Shown in pieces: positions 13,501 to 22,104 of a stretch of 64,000 nucleotides of DNA (position 1 is its first letter; each line of letters begins with the position of its first letter). This stretch comes from Paratrimastix pyriformis. Taxonomy: Eukaryota; Preaxostyla; Paratrimastigidae. The translations under genes were made by a program, and so were the position numbers. Below the pieces are notes generated by a model, which did not search any database, was not told the origin of the DNA, and saw only the letters and a program-made list of their open reading frames with translations. Location of the stretch: the NCBI GenBank assembly GCA_027972325.1, contig JAPMOS010000040.1:1-64000 (forward strand), read 5' to 3'.

Positions 13501-14628
13501 TGGGGCTGGGGGGTGACGGCAGAGTGAATCTGCAGGGCCGGGGTGGGCACAGGGGGCGCGGGGGGCAGCGGGACGGTCCCCTCGGGCCCGCTCTGGGCGG
13601 CACCGTCGTCGTCGAGGTCCTGGGATGGTAGCGGAGCGGTCGCGGTGGCCAGGCCGGACGCGGCCTGCGCGGCGGAAGCAGCCTTGTGGACAGCCGCAGC
13701 CGCCTGTAGGGCCTGCGCCGGGCTTGCCGGGCCACCGGGAGCCGCCCCTGACACGCGGGCATCCGTAACCATCAGCCGGTCCAAGAAGGTCGAGCCCGGG
13801 CCGCGAGTGCCCCTTCCCGCCGAAACGGCACTCGAAGAGCCACTCGAAGAGCCGTTGGGGGTCGGATTGGGTGTCCCAGGAGTTGGAACCTTGATGTTGA
13901 TCTTGGGCATCGGAGGGTCTTGAAGTCGATGAGTAGAGGCCATTGGAGTAGAGTTTCGTTGTTGTTCGGTCGGTAGTCCTTGAAAAACGGGTGTTCACCA
14001 CGAAAAACGAAGGCACTGTGCTGGTCCGGGGCGCCCCTTAAGTACTGGAATTGGGCGGGAAATTTCAGATCTCATTTTTCAACTTTTGCTCTGTTGTGAT
14101 TTCGACATCCGTGCTTTTTACCCTCTCTTGGGACCCCTTCCGGAGCCCAAATCGGGGTCACTTCACGGTTCGATCATGGACCGTTGGCCCGCAATTACCT
14201 TAACGGTTTTCGGAGATCGGAGATTTGCCGAATCTCGGGCCGTTAACCCCGAATCTCACCCCTTCCGATGCGTGTTAAATTTTTTCTTTTCGCCCGATGT
14301 TCTTGGCTCCCTTTGACCTCTCTCCGATTTTTGTTGTGATTTATGGACGCGTATTGGACACGCTGCCCGTCGTGACCATACGATTTTAATTTTAGGATTG
14401 GTTTTTTTCGGTCGAACCAACCCTATCGACCACCGGTCGACCCATGTCCATCCTGACCGGTTCTCCACCCAGGACACTTTTTGAGATGTTTCCAAGTGCT
14501 TTCACCTGGGTTTGACTTGTGACTTTTCTGCATTGTGTGGTGTTTATCATGAAGAACAAGGAGATATAGCACCTAGACTGCCGAAGACGGAGGCTGTCGG
14601 CTGCTATCCTGAGTCTTACGATGGATAG
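10538..14628 (-). mobile_element. DIRS-like element, copy B, shorter inverted partner
   Basis: This is a second copy of the same family in the opposite orientation, tail to tail with copy A. Its 5' end is at 14628 and the gag-like region starts near 13943 with the same opening residues as copy A. RNase H (INQRESMAVLNALR) and part of the tyrosine recombinase are recognisable. I do not recognise a reverse transcriptase core. It is shorter than copy A and broken, a non-autonomous fossil. Together the two copies form a 9.4-kb imperfect palindrome. Its outer 46 bp (5257-5302 and 14583-14628) match in inverted orientation. Confidence 0.82.
14545..14628 (-). repeat. DIRS-like terminal inverted repeat, right outer end
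   Basis: Inverted match of the left outer end 5257-5340, ending GATGGATAG. Beyond 14628 the sequence no longer mirrors the left flank, which fixes the outer boundary of the composite insertion. I see no target duplication, as expected for tyrosine-recombinase integration. Confidence 0.82.
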
Positions 14629-15060
14629 CTTCAAGATATCCTGGTTTCGTCCTTGCCTTATCTTGTTTATTCTTCTTATAGCTTCTTTTCCCCTTTTTTT
14701 GGATCTTCTCCTCTTCCATTTCGGCTCTCTCAAGATAGCTCCTTTCTTTATCAATGACCAGCAACCATCTCCCACTTTTTTCAATGGATTATTTCGCATT
14801 CCGTCCCACTCCTTTCTTTTCGTCCGAATCCACCACGCAACATGCTTTCCTTCATCTCTACGTTCCGTTTTTCTGGGCAAGTCCAAGATTTCAAGACCGT
14901 TTTTTCCATTGTGAACAACCCCAACTTTCCTTTCCGCGAAGCCTTCCCTGACTTTGTAATGTCTTACTCTGCACGCAGTATTCTTCGTAATTCTTTCAAT
15001 CGATTTCAATTGGTTTTTCAGTTTTCCACAATATAGCCTCATCAATCCTTTGCCTTTTTT
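14629..15060 (-). pseudogene. Probable LINE-A ORF1 remnant split off by the DIRS-like insertion
   Basis: The minus strand is open from about 15150 down to the DIRS-like end. It encodes a Lys/Arg-rich protein (for example KWKRRRSKKRGKEAIRRINK) with a Trp-rich stretch (HVAWWIRTKRKEW). Its composition resembles the basic stretch KARKKRGKKDAQRKRR upstream of the endonuclease in LINE-B, and the fragment lies where LINE-A would continue beyond the insertion. The link is by position and composition, not clear alignment. Confidence 0.45.
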
Positions 15061-16184
15061 ATATCCCGCAGGCCAGCGGCAAAAAGAGAAAAACAAAAAC
15101 AAGATGCAAAAGATCACAAGACAAAGAACAAAGAATCCATCAAATGGCAACCCCCCAATAGCCCGATATGAGTTTGCAAAAGCTCCTCATTGCCTCTCCT
15201 CCTCCTCCTCCTCCTCCTCCTCCTCCTCCTCCTCCTCCTCCTCTTGCTCCTCCGCCTCCTCCGCCTCCTCCGCCATCCTCCTCCGTTCGGGACGCCGCCG
15301 GACTCATCCTTCATTTTTGCTCTGTGCGCAGGACCAGACAGCCTTGCAACAGTCGGTCTCTGACATCCGTCGGTCTCCATCCGCCTCTCACCGCCACTTT
15401 CACCCCTCTGCTCCTCATCCATCCTCCGTCACCCCAGCACTTCACCAGCACATCGCCCAACATCCCACACCATTCCATGCACCGTCACTCACCTCGCTTG
15501 CCCTCCCACCCCACCCCCCTCACCCCCCTCACCCTCGCTGAACATCACCCTCGCATCACTACCGCACATCACCATCATCACCATCACCCATCTGGACACT
15601 CCCCAGCCTCTGTGCTCTCACCAACACCCTCCCTTCCCAACCCTCCTCACCTTCCCTCCTCACCCTCACTCGCTGCCCATCCATCCGTCGCTGAGGCCGC
15701 TGAGCCCCCGGCTGGCCGCTGATCATCCTGCTGCCCGTCCGGTGCGGCCTCGAGCACCTCAACCAGGTCGGCCGCCCCCGCCCCGGCCCTCACGGATCCG
15801 CCCCAACCATCAGCCACCATCGCCAGCCCTCCTTCTGCCCCCACCTCACTTGACCACCTTCCAACTCACAATGGCCCTCGTGCTGAACGCACTCGCCTCC
15901 ACCCTCATCCTCCATTCGCTTCTCTCCTCTTGCCCGGCACCCTCCTCCCCTCATGCGCTTCTTGCCCGCATCTCCCGCTCGCCGTTGCCCGCATCCCATC
16001 TCCCCATCCCCTCGCTGCACTGCCTTCCCTCACCTGCCCTTCGCTGCCACCTCCTTTCACATCTCGACCTCCAGGTTCCTCCGCCACTGACGCTCTCCAT
16101 CGGTTCGCCCGACGCCAAAATCTGCACTGGTGTTTCTCCCGACTACGAAACAACAGCTTCTGCCGACATGGCTCCGCGCCGTTT
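15061..16184. other. Pyrimidine-rich region, no recognised gene
   Basis: The plus strand is strongly C/T-rich. It holds long Pro/Ser/His open frames caused by that composition, a (TCC)n tract at 15194-15282, and CACC-rich stretches. No domain, splice pattern or repeat end convincingly marks a gene. Downstream it runs into the 46-bp tandem repeat. Confidence 0.5.
15194..15282. repeat. (TCC)n microsatellite
   Basis: About 16 nearly perfect TCC triplets are followed by TCC/GCC variants. The tract would read as polyproline, polyserine or polyleucine in the three plus frames. Confidence 0.92.
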
Positions 16185-16192
16185 TCCCGTGG

Positions 16193-16430
16193 GAAAACTG
16201 CCAGTAATATTTTCCTCACGTCTTCTTTGTATGGCCGGTAAAACTGCCAGTAATATTTTCCTTCTGTCTTCTTTGTATGGCCGGTAAAACTGCCAGTAAT
16301 ATTTTCCTTCTGTCTTCTTTGTATGGCCGGTAAAACTGCCAGTAATTTTTCCTTCTGTCTTCTTTGTATGGCCGGTAAAACTGCCAGTAATATTTTCCTT
16401 CTGTCTTCTTTGTATGGCCGGTAAAACTGC
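16193..16430. repeat. 46-bp tandem repeat, left block
   Basis: About five head-to-tail units each begin GGTAAAACTGCCAGTAATAT and end TTTGTATGGCC. The first unit differs slightly (CACGTC for CTGTCT) and one unit lacks an AT. The array resumes at 17785 after the R1 retroposon, so it was continuous before that insertion. Confidence 0.93.
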
Positions 16431-16479
16431 GTGTGTGTGTCATACATGTTTGCAACATAGAGATGCAAAACTCCCGATT

Positions 16480-16503
16480 CCGGCCGAAGCCGGGGGGTAA
16501 CAT
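16480..16503 (-). promoter_or_regulatory. 3'-end UUCG hairpin and GTTACCC box of R1
   Basis: Minus sense: ATGTTACCCCC then CCGGC-TTCG-GCCGG, followed downstream by TGTATGA and (CA)n. Same place and order as in LINE-B. Confidence 0.78.
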
Positions 16504-16860
16504 GACCCCCAGTCCCTCCCATGTTCCCCGCAAGTCTGCGGGCAACTAGGGCTAGGGGCGGGGGCTATGGTGACAGGGAGAGACAGAAAGAAACGGGGGG
16601 GGAAGAGGGACCAAGAAAAGGGATGGAAAGCGCGCAACACAGGAAACGTTGAAACAGTGGGGAACACAAGATCGAACCGAAAGGAACACAATTCCATTAC
16701 ATCGGGACTTCCTGGGCGTTGGGTAACCTCGTTCCCATGTACCATCTTGTACTGGTACGGAAGACGAACATTGGCGCATGTTGCTCGCGGATCCACCACC
16801 CAAAGTCACGCTTCCGCGGCCCGTCCGGTCCCGCGGGCACTCGAGCCGCCCCGCTCCCCT

Positions 16861-17760
16861 TCAACCCCAGATCCGTGGGGCCGAGCGAGGCTCCTTTCGA
16901 AGCTTGCGGCAAAGCCAGCAGCCCTTGCGCAGGGCCCGGGACAAGCGCAGGGGCAGCATGGGCATGGGCATGGGCAGGGGCAGGGGCAGGGTCAAGGGCA
17001 GGGGCCACAGTGGGAGTCGCAGTGGGGGCCGGTACAGATGCCGTGGGGGCTGGTGCAGATGCCGTGGGGGCTGGTGCAGATGCAGTGGGGGCTGGTGCAG
17101 ATGCAGTGGGGGCTGGTGCAGATGCAGTGGGGGCTGGTGCAGATGCAGTGGGGGCTGGGAGGCACCTTGGCGAACGGATTCCCGACCGGCGCGGGCTGCT
17201 GGTGCAAAAGGATTGACAGCATTCTCCTCAACCCTGTCCTTCTTTTTCGCTGGTGAAGGTTCAGGGGATGGCGGGCGTGGCCGACTCGTACCACCTCCAA
17301 GCTGAAGCGGCGCAGCTGAGGGGTCGATGCAATGTGCGGTCACTTTTCCGGGAGGCTGTTTGACAGTGCTCGGTGACTTTGGACACAGGCCGGATTGCGG
17401 CGAAGCAGTGGACGGGTTCACCGAAGCAACAGGTCGGGCGGGAACGGGGGTCGCCATCGATACTTGCGATACAGTAGCGGCCTTGGTGGGAGACTCCAAA
17501 TTGAAAATTGTGGCAGCAAATGAATTGAATCAATTGCGCAAGCTTTTGGCAGCACAGAGAGAATGCTCAAACTGATGCGCTGAAGCAGCTTGGTGAGGAA
17601 GATAGCTCGATGATCGTCGAGCACGTCGATAAAGCACAGGAATGGATCGTCTTCATCAAGAATCGAAGCATGTTTTTCAATAAAAGCACTGGTTTCGTCG
17701 TCCAGATCATCATTCACAGCAGTGATTTCGCAGGCCATAGCCCTGCGTAAATCGTGTTGA
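16861..17760 (-). pseudogene. R1-encoded ORF1-like protein, broken
   Basis: The minus strand near 17760-17600 reads ACEITAVNDDLDDETSAF, then FLCFIDVLDDHRAIF and LTKLLQRI, a helical acidic stretch. The frame then changes, and from about 17499 to 16861 a Pro/Ser/Ala-rich tail continues, with about six PPLHLHQ repeats encoded by a 21-bp minisatellite. R2 has the same plan: a short helical N-terminal domain and then a Pro-rich tail. The function is unknown; an RNA-binding ORF1-type role is inferred from context only. Confidence 0.45.
17036..17158. repeat. 21-bp minisatellite inside R1
   Basis: About six units of GGGGGCTGGTGCAGATGCAGT, preceded by GCCGTG variants. It encodes a heptad PPLHLHQ repeat on the minus strand. 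Confidence 0.9.
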
Positions 17761-17784
17761 ACTGAGAATAGTGCCGGGGAGTGA

Positions 17785-17875
17785 AAAACTGCCAGTAATA
17801 TTTTCCTTCTATGGCCGGTAAAACTGTCAGTAATATTTTCCTCACGTCTTCTTTGTATGGCCGGTAAAACTGTCA
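17785..17875. repeat. 46-bp tandem repeat, right block
   Basis: About two diverged units (AAAACTGYCAGTAATATTTTCC with TATGGCCGG) continue the left array beyond R1. The following AT-rich stretch to about 18060 carries related words (TATGGCC, TTGGCAGTTTATTGG) and may be a decayed extension. Confidence 0.85.
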
Positions 17876-18065
17876 GTAAGGTTTGAATGGCCATTATAGT
17901 GTCAGTTTTATTGTCGTTGAATTTGAATGGGCAATAAATGGCCTGTAAATTTTAATGTCGAAAAATTGTCGATTTATTCTCATTTATTCTCAGTTTTGCT
18001 CGTTCGTATGGCCAATAAACTTTTACAGGGAATAAATTGGCAGTTTATTGGAAAATTTCCCTGTG

Positions 18066-18502
18066 GTGTACACTGCGCCATGAAACAGTGGCTGACCAAG
18101 CGGCCGACGGAAGCAGCGGTTGCGGGTCAGGCAGTGTCGGACACCTTCTTTGTCTTTCCACGGGATCACTCAGTGAAGTGCAGGGTGGGCAAAGCCATCT
18201 CGGCAGACTGGATCCGGAACTGCGTGCGTTCGACGATGACGGTGGCAGGCATTCCCCTGCAGTGGGGTGCCCATTCAATTCGCTCAGCCGCCCCGTCGAA
18301 AGCCGCTGCACTGGGCATTCCACTGCCACAGATTCTGACCAGGTATCGTTGGAGCTCCAGGTCCAGCACCTACCAAATGCACTATGGTCGCACAGTGGAA
18401 GGAGTCACGGATCGCTTCGACGAGGCACTGTTGGCGGGTCGGTTCAGTGGCAAACCTCGTGAAATGTCGGGGGCCGCCGAACCGGACAAGGGGGACCCCT
18501 AG
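18066..18502 (+). pseudogene. Tyrosine recombinase C-terminal fragment
   Basis: The plus-strand frame reads WGAHSIRSAAPSKAAALGI, then QILTRYRWSSRSSTYQMHYGR and stops at 18502. The H-x-x-R motif, the Trp in place of the second His and the Tyr nucleophile are present in order. This matches the C-terminal catalytic part of tyrosine recombinases from DIRS/Ngaro and Crypton elements. The N-terminal half is absent: upstream sequence in the same frame is AT-rich and resembles the tandem repeat. It is not the same subfamily as the recombinase in the DIRS-like pair. Whether it came from a retrotransposon or a Crypton cannot be decided from this fragment. Confidence 0.72.
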
Positions 18503-18570
18503 GGGGTTCCCCCCTTTGGCAGGCACGAGTTGGGAGGCAGTGTGATTCCTTTGGCATGCTGTCTATTTTC

Positions 18571-18677
18571 CTGGGGGTTTGGGAAGATGAAGGTCGTCGA
18601 GATTGATTACTCGTTCGCCGAGGCTCCGAGGCTGAAGCGAGGAATCATCGAGACTCTTCTTCTTCCCAAACCCCCAG
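18571..18677. repeat. 17-bp perfect inverted repeat around a 73-bp loop
   Basis: CTGGGGGTTTGGGAAGA at 18571-18587 is the reverse complement of TCTTCCCAAACCCCCAG at 18661-18677, and pairing can extend outward on the loop side with one mismatch. It could form a stem in RNA or cruciform DNA just downstream of the recombinase fragment. No known element end is recognised. Confidence 0.7.
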
Positions 18678-18800
18678 AAATACTCCCACCCGCCTCCCTG
18701 GCGGCATGGAGCACCACATGGCTTACAGCCTCACTGCCTCACCACCTCCTGAGCCTGCCGACACCACCTTTGCTCTTCCTGCCATTTTGAGGAGCAAAGG

Positions 18801-19325
18801 GTGGGGAGGGGAGACAGGTCATGTTACCTTTCCCCCCCTCTGTCACAACACAACCACACTCGCCCGCACACAGCCCTCGCGCTGGACCCGGGCAAGGAAC
18901 TCTCGGTCTACAACGCCAACCGGCGTCTGACCAAGCAGGGCTACGATCACCCCAAGGCCGCTACGCGCCTCTTCACTCTGGAAGATGGGTCGAGGGTGGT
19001 CGTTTCCAACACCCACCGCGGCCGCAGTGGACATTGGGTCTCGTCGCGCGGACGCGGAGGCTCTGCTGTTCGAGGCGCGACCCGAGGATGGTACTACTCG
19101 TGGTACTCGGGGTACTACTCGGGGTACTACTCGTGGTACTACTCGTGGTACTACTCGTGGTACTACTCGTGGGGTACTACTCGGGGTACTACTCGGGGTA
19201 CTACTCGGGGTACTACTCGTGGCCGTGGCCGTTGCCGTGGCGGCCGCAAGTTCTTTTCGGCCGCCTCTTCTGCCCGTGGCAAGAGCTCCGCTGAGGAGTC
19301 TGCTGCGGAGGGGGGGAAGAAGTGA
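18801..19325 (+). CDS. Hypothetical repeat-containing protein (exon or fragment)
   Basis: One plus frame encodes DPGKELSVYNANRRLTKQGY and TRLFTLEDGSRVVVSNTH. It then crosses an ACTCGTGGT/ACTCGGGGT minisatellite and ends with GRGRCRGGRKFFSAASSARG and a stop after EGGKK. In the repeat the alternative frame gives TTRG repeats continuing the RG-rich style of both flanks, so a length change in the minisatellite may have shifted the frame. The sequence CACACAG just before the conserved part could be a splice acceptor. I do not recognise the family; the RG-rich tail suggests nucleic-acid binding. Confidence 0.35.
   Translation: MGRGDRSCYLSPPLSQHNHTRPHTALALDPGKELSVYNANRRLTKQGYDHPKAATRLFTLEDGSRVVVSNTHRGRSGHWVSSRGRGGSAVRGATRGWYYSWYSGYYSGYYSWYYSWYYSWYYSWGTTRGTTRGTTRGTTRGRGRCRGGRKFFSAASSARGKSSAEESAAEGGKK
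19088..19222. repeat. 9-bp minisatellite (ACTCGTGGT / ACTCGGGGT)
   Basis: About fourteen imperfect units alternate between GTGGT and GGGGT endings. They encode TTRG, YYSW or VLLV repeats depending on frame. Confidence 0.9.
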
Positions 19326-19471
19326 ATGGAAGGCGCTTCGTCCCCCGGGGGTCTTTTTCTGAGGCTTCGCCCCCTCTGTATTTTTTCCTGATTTTTTGCG
19401 TGACCTGGTAAGCCGGAGGTTTCTCCACCCTCCTCTTTCCCTCCGCAGACACATGCTTACCGGGGTGAGCA

Positions 19472-19565
19472 AGCACTGGTTTCGTCGTCCAGATCATCAT
19501 TCACAGCAGTGATTTCGCAGGCCATAGCCCTGCGTAAATCGTGTTGAACTGAGAATAGTGCCGGG
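19472..19565 (-). mobile_element. R1 fragment
   Basis: About 94 bp are nearly identical to the 5' part of R1 (17685-17777), including the stretch encoding ACEITAVNDDLDDETSA. The flanks differ, so this is a separate truncated copy or a local duplication. Confidence 0.8.
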
Positions 19566-20517
19566 CCCGAAGGGACCTCATTCCGACATGTGCATTGCGG
19601 AGACTTCGATTTGCCGAGCGGAAGCAATGTGCGTAGCACAGACCTGGCGCACACCCAAATCGACTGAGCCACTTTTCAGGCTTGCCAACGCAAGGACTTC
19701 CCTGAAATGCTCGGAAGATGATCTTTGGACGACCCGAGACCAGCGTCATTGGGCATCATTCGGTTAGCTTCTCTTCATTTACTCTAGTTCGCCCATGCAA
19801 TTTGGTGCGATTCCGGCCTGAATTGCGAACTCGCCGCTCTGGCCTGTCAAAGTTGCAATAGCCGACCGAACCCCACCGCAAGTCCCACTCGCTCTCCTTT
19901 GCCGGCGTTCTCGTTTCCGGCCTCTCTGATGTGAATCTCTCTTTCACACTCGGCTTTTTCGCAATCTTCTTTTCATTTCTATGATTTTCAATCGATCCGA
20001 CGGCAGGCGGTTTCGTTCGCCTCATTGCATTCGACCGTTTTCGAAATGCTGGGTCCTGCATTGCTGACCATTCGATCCCAGATGTTTTTTCGCATCACTT
20101 TGCGACATTCTTTGAAAAATAGACGATAAGAGTGGTCAGGTCACTTCCGTGCATTTGCATTCTTCACCACCCCGGAATGCTGCGGGTCTCTCTTCTCGCT
20201 TTGTTCCAAAGTTCTTTTGTTTTGGTTTGTGCTTGTTTTGGGCACCAAAAGCGCGCTGAATGAGTCCAGCTGAAAAACGATCGATTGATGTCCGGCTCCC
20301 AACCTTGCCCGGTTGAGGCCATCGCTCGTCCCGTCTGCCGACCACTTATGCCCTACCGGCGAAACGACCACGGGCACGGAGATCACGGGTCCGACAGTCT
20401 CATTCGGCCCCAGCTCACTCCACCGTCTCCGGAGAGCATGCTGTGGCTTCACCACTTTCAGTTGGGTTGTTTTTCTCTAAGACCCCTCGTTTTGAGACCT
20501 CTGCTTTTGACCGAGTG
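19566..20517. other. No recognised gene
   Basis: Only short open frames with no recognisable domain occur, the longest about 100 codons on the minus strand (20061-19756 and 20455-20141). No tandem repeat or element end is seen. The composition is less GC-rich than the neighbouring elements. Confidence 0.5.
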
Positions 20518-20642
20518 GCCAGGGGGCGGGGTGGGGCTGGGGGGGGGGGGTGGGGTGGGGTGTGGAGGGTGGGGGAGGGAGTTGGGGGGTGGGGGGGAGT
20601 GGGAGTGGGGAGTGGGGGGTGGGGAATGGGGGTGGGGGCCGG
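20518..20642 (+). repeat. G-rich tract with G-quadruplex potential
   Basis: About 125 nt are almost only G with T, A or C every 2-6 bases, including runs of 5-11 G. Many overlapping G3+ runs with short loops fit intramolecular quadruplexes on the plus strand. It lies about 340 bp upstream of the E1 start. Confidence 0.85.
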
Positions 20643-20684
20643 GTAAAATGCTCAAAGAAAAAATTTGAGGGAATGATGGAAACC

Positions 20685-20913
20685 CTTTGGGACATGTCGG
20701 ATCACCGATCCAAAAAATTCGATTTCCATTGAAATTCCATACGAGTCGTATGGATTTTAGTACCCCCGACTAACTTCGGGATAGTGGTTCTGATGATGAA
20801 AAACGTCGAGTTCCACCGAAAAAACACTTTGGGACATGTCGGATCACCGATCCAAAAAATTCTTCCATTGAAATTCCATACGAGTCGTATGGATTTTAGT
20901 ACCCCCGACTAAC
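20685..20913 (+). promoter_or_regulatory. Tandem 90-bp direct repeat with palindrome upstream of E1
   Basis: Two nearly identical blocks, 20685-20774 and 20827-20913, start CTTTGGGACATGTCGG and end CCCCCGACTAAC. Each holds the 17-bp perfect palindrome CCATACGAGTCGTATGG and the dyad GGATCACCGATCC. The second block ends 66 bp before the E1 ATG. The repeated palindromes suggest binding sites for a dimeric regulator; this is inferred from structure only. Confidence 0.5.
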
Positions 20914-20979
20914 ATCGGCAGACTCCAGAGGGTACAGTGGCTATTACCCTGGGGAACAGCCGCACTTGATCCCGCCAAA

Positions 20980-21625
20980 ATGCCTAAGGAAAGCACTCAG
21001 GAACTTCGTGAGACTCGCAGCGGCCGCCGTTACCCGACACCGTCTCGTCACTCGCTGGATGACTCGGATGAGGAGCCCCACTCGAGGAAACGTTCTCGCG
21101 CGGAACGCACGTCATCCGATGCTGCGCAGGGGTCCCCTCTCCGCCTCGAGCCTTGCACCGAAGATGAAACTGGACAGTAGGAGGAGACCCAACAGGCCAG
21201 CCAGGATGCCACGGCCGCACAAGAAGAACCCCAACAGGTCAGCCAGGAACTCCAACGTGCCATCGTCTTCATCCCAGCCGAGCAGAACACTGAGTCAGAA
21301 CCCAAGGAAGCCAGCCCATCCGAGGAGACCAGCAGCCTGCCGACCCCGCCGAAGCCGAACAGACCGCCGACCATGAGCAGACCGCCGACCAGGAGCAGAC
21401 CGCCGACCCTGAGGACCACCGCAGACCGCGAGCAGACCACCGCAGCCCGCGGACCCGAGCAGACCGCCGAACCCGAGCATGTCCCCGCCGAACCCGAGCA
21501 GACCGCCCAACCCGAGCCTGTCCCCGCCGAAACCGAGCTGACCCCCGAACCCGAGCAGACTGCCGAACCCGACCAGAGCACCGAACCCGACCAGAGCACC
21601 GAACCCGACCAGAGCGCCTCTCAGG
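20980..21625 (+). pseudogene. E1 gene, 5' part: acidic repeat protein
   Basis: The ATG at 20980 (AAAATGCC, A at -3) opens MPKESTQELRETRSGRRYPT, followed by a basic stretch SRKRSRAERTSS that could be a nuclear signal. After one in-frame TAG at 21178 the same frame continues to 21625 as Glu/Gln/Pro-rich sequence with EQTAEP and STEPDQ repeats. It ends exactly at the R2 insertion, and the frame resumes at 23057. The family is not recognised. The TAG could be a real stop, readthrough or a sequence error, so the gene may have been non-functional before R2 arrived. Confidence 0.55.
21616..21625. repeat. Target duplication of R2, left copy
   Basis: GCCTCTCAGG, repeated at 23047-23056 on the other side of R2. 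Confidence 0.88.
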
Positions 21626-21716
21626 CGTGTGTGTGTGTTGGATACTTGGAGAAACCCCAAAAGGGGTCCCCCGCCCAACACCCCCTGTATTGATCAGCTC
21701 ATAACGGGGGGTGCAT

Positions 21717-21740
21717 CCCACCGAAGCGGGGGGGTAACAT
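21717..21740 (-). promoter_or_regulatory. 3'-end UUCG hairpin and GTTACCC box of R2
   Basis: Minus sense: ATGTTACCCCC then CCCGC-TTCG-GTGGG. The stem keeps pairing through a G-U pair. AAGTATCC and (CA)n follow about 75 bp downstream. Confidence 0.78.
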
Positions 21741-22104
21741 GCGATAAACCACCAACCAACATGGACGACGCACTCGTCCACTGAAGACCGGCAGCAGACG
21801 CATGGAATGGAAGGAGCGGACAGGAGAGAGAGAACACGCAGAACCCCCCGCATCCATGAAACAAAAGAACGAAAAGACATTTTAAAAAGGCCTGAACGGG
21901 GGAGGTTTACTCCCGACATTCCATCGTGCGTGGGTGTAGCACACATAGACAGTGCTCGCGCGCAACCACGAGAAGTCTCTCACCGCCGGTCCATCCGGGG
22001 TTGGAAAAGGAGGACGCCCGGCACGCACCACACGGACGCCAAGATCGGCACACGAGATTGGGGAGGCAGAGGGAAGAGGAGGAGCAGATGGACGTGAAGG
22101 AGGG

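Larger units (their letters stand above)
16431..17784 (-). mobile_element. R1, non-autonomous (CA)n-tailed retroposon
   Basis: A 1354-bp minus-strand insertion lies in the 46-bp tandem repeat, flanked by the 8-bp target duplication AAAACTGC (16423-16430 and 17785-17792). Its 3' end at the left has a short (CA)n tail, a TGTATGA box and the GTTACCC plus UUCG-hairpin motif (16480-16503). The body encodes a short gag- or ORF1-like protein with a Pro-rich tail and no polymerase. Size and layout match R2. I infer mobilisation in trans by a LINE-B-type element, since the tail structure is shared. Confidence 0.8.

Noticed and set aside
5945-14016. Long antisense open frames (for example 522 and 657 codons) within the DIRS-like pair
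   Set aside because: GC-rich sequence keeps antisense frames open. Only the frames with RT, RNase H or recombinase motifs carry family signals.
15050-15722. Pro/His-rich protein gene with polyproline
   Set aside because: The open frames follow from pyrimidine-rich composition and the (TCC)n tract; no domain or conserved feature is visible.
16193-16430. Regular 46-bp repeats as a CRISPR array
   Set aside because: Units are head-to-tail without unique spacers, and the setting is eukaryotic; it is a simple tandem repeat.
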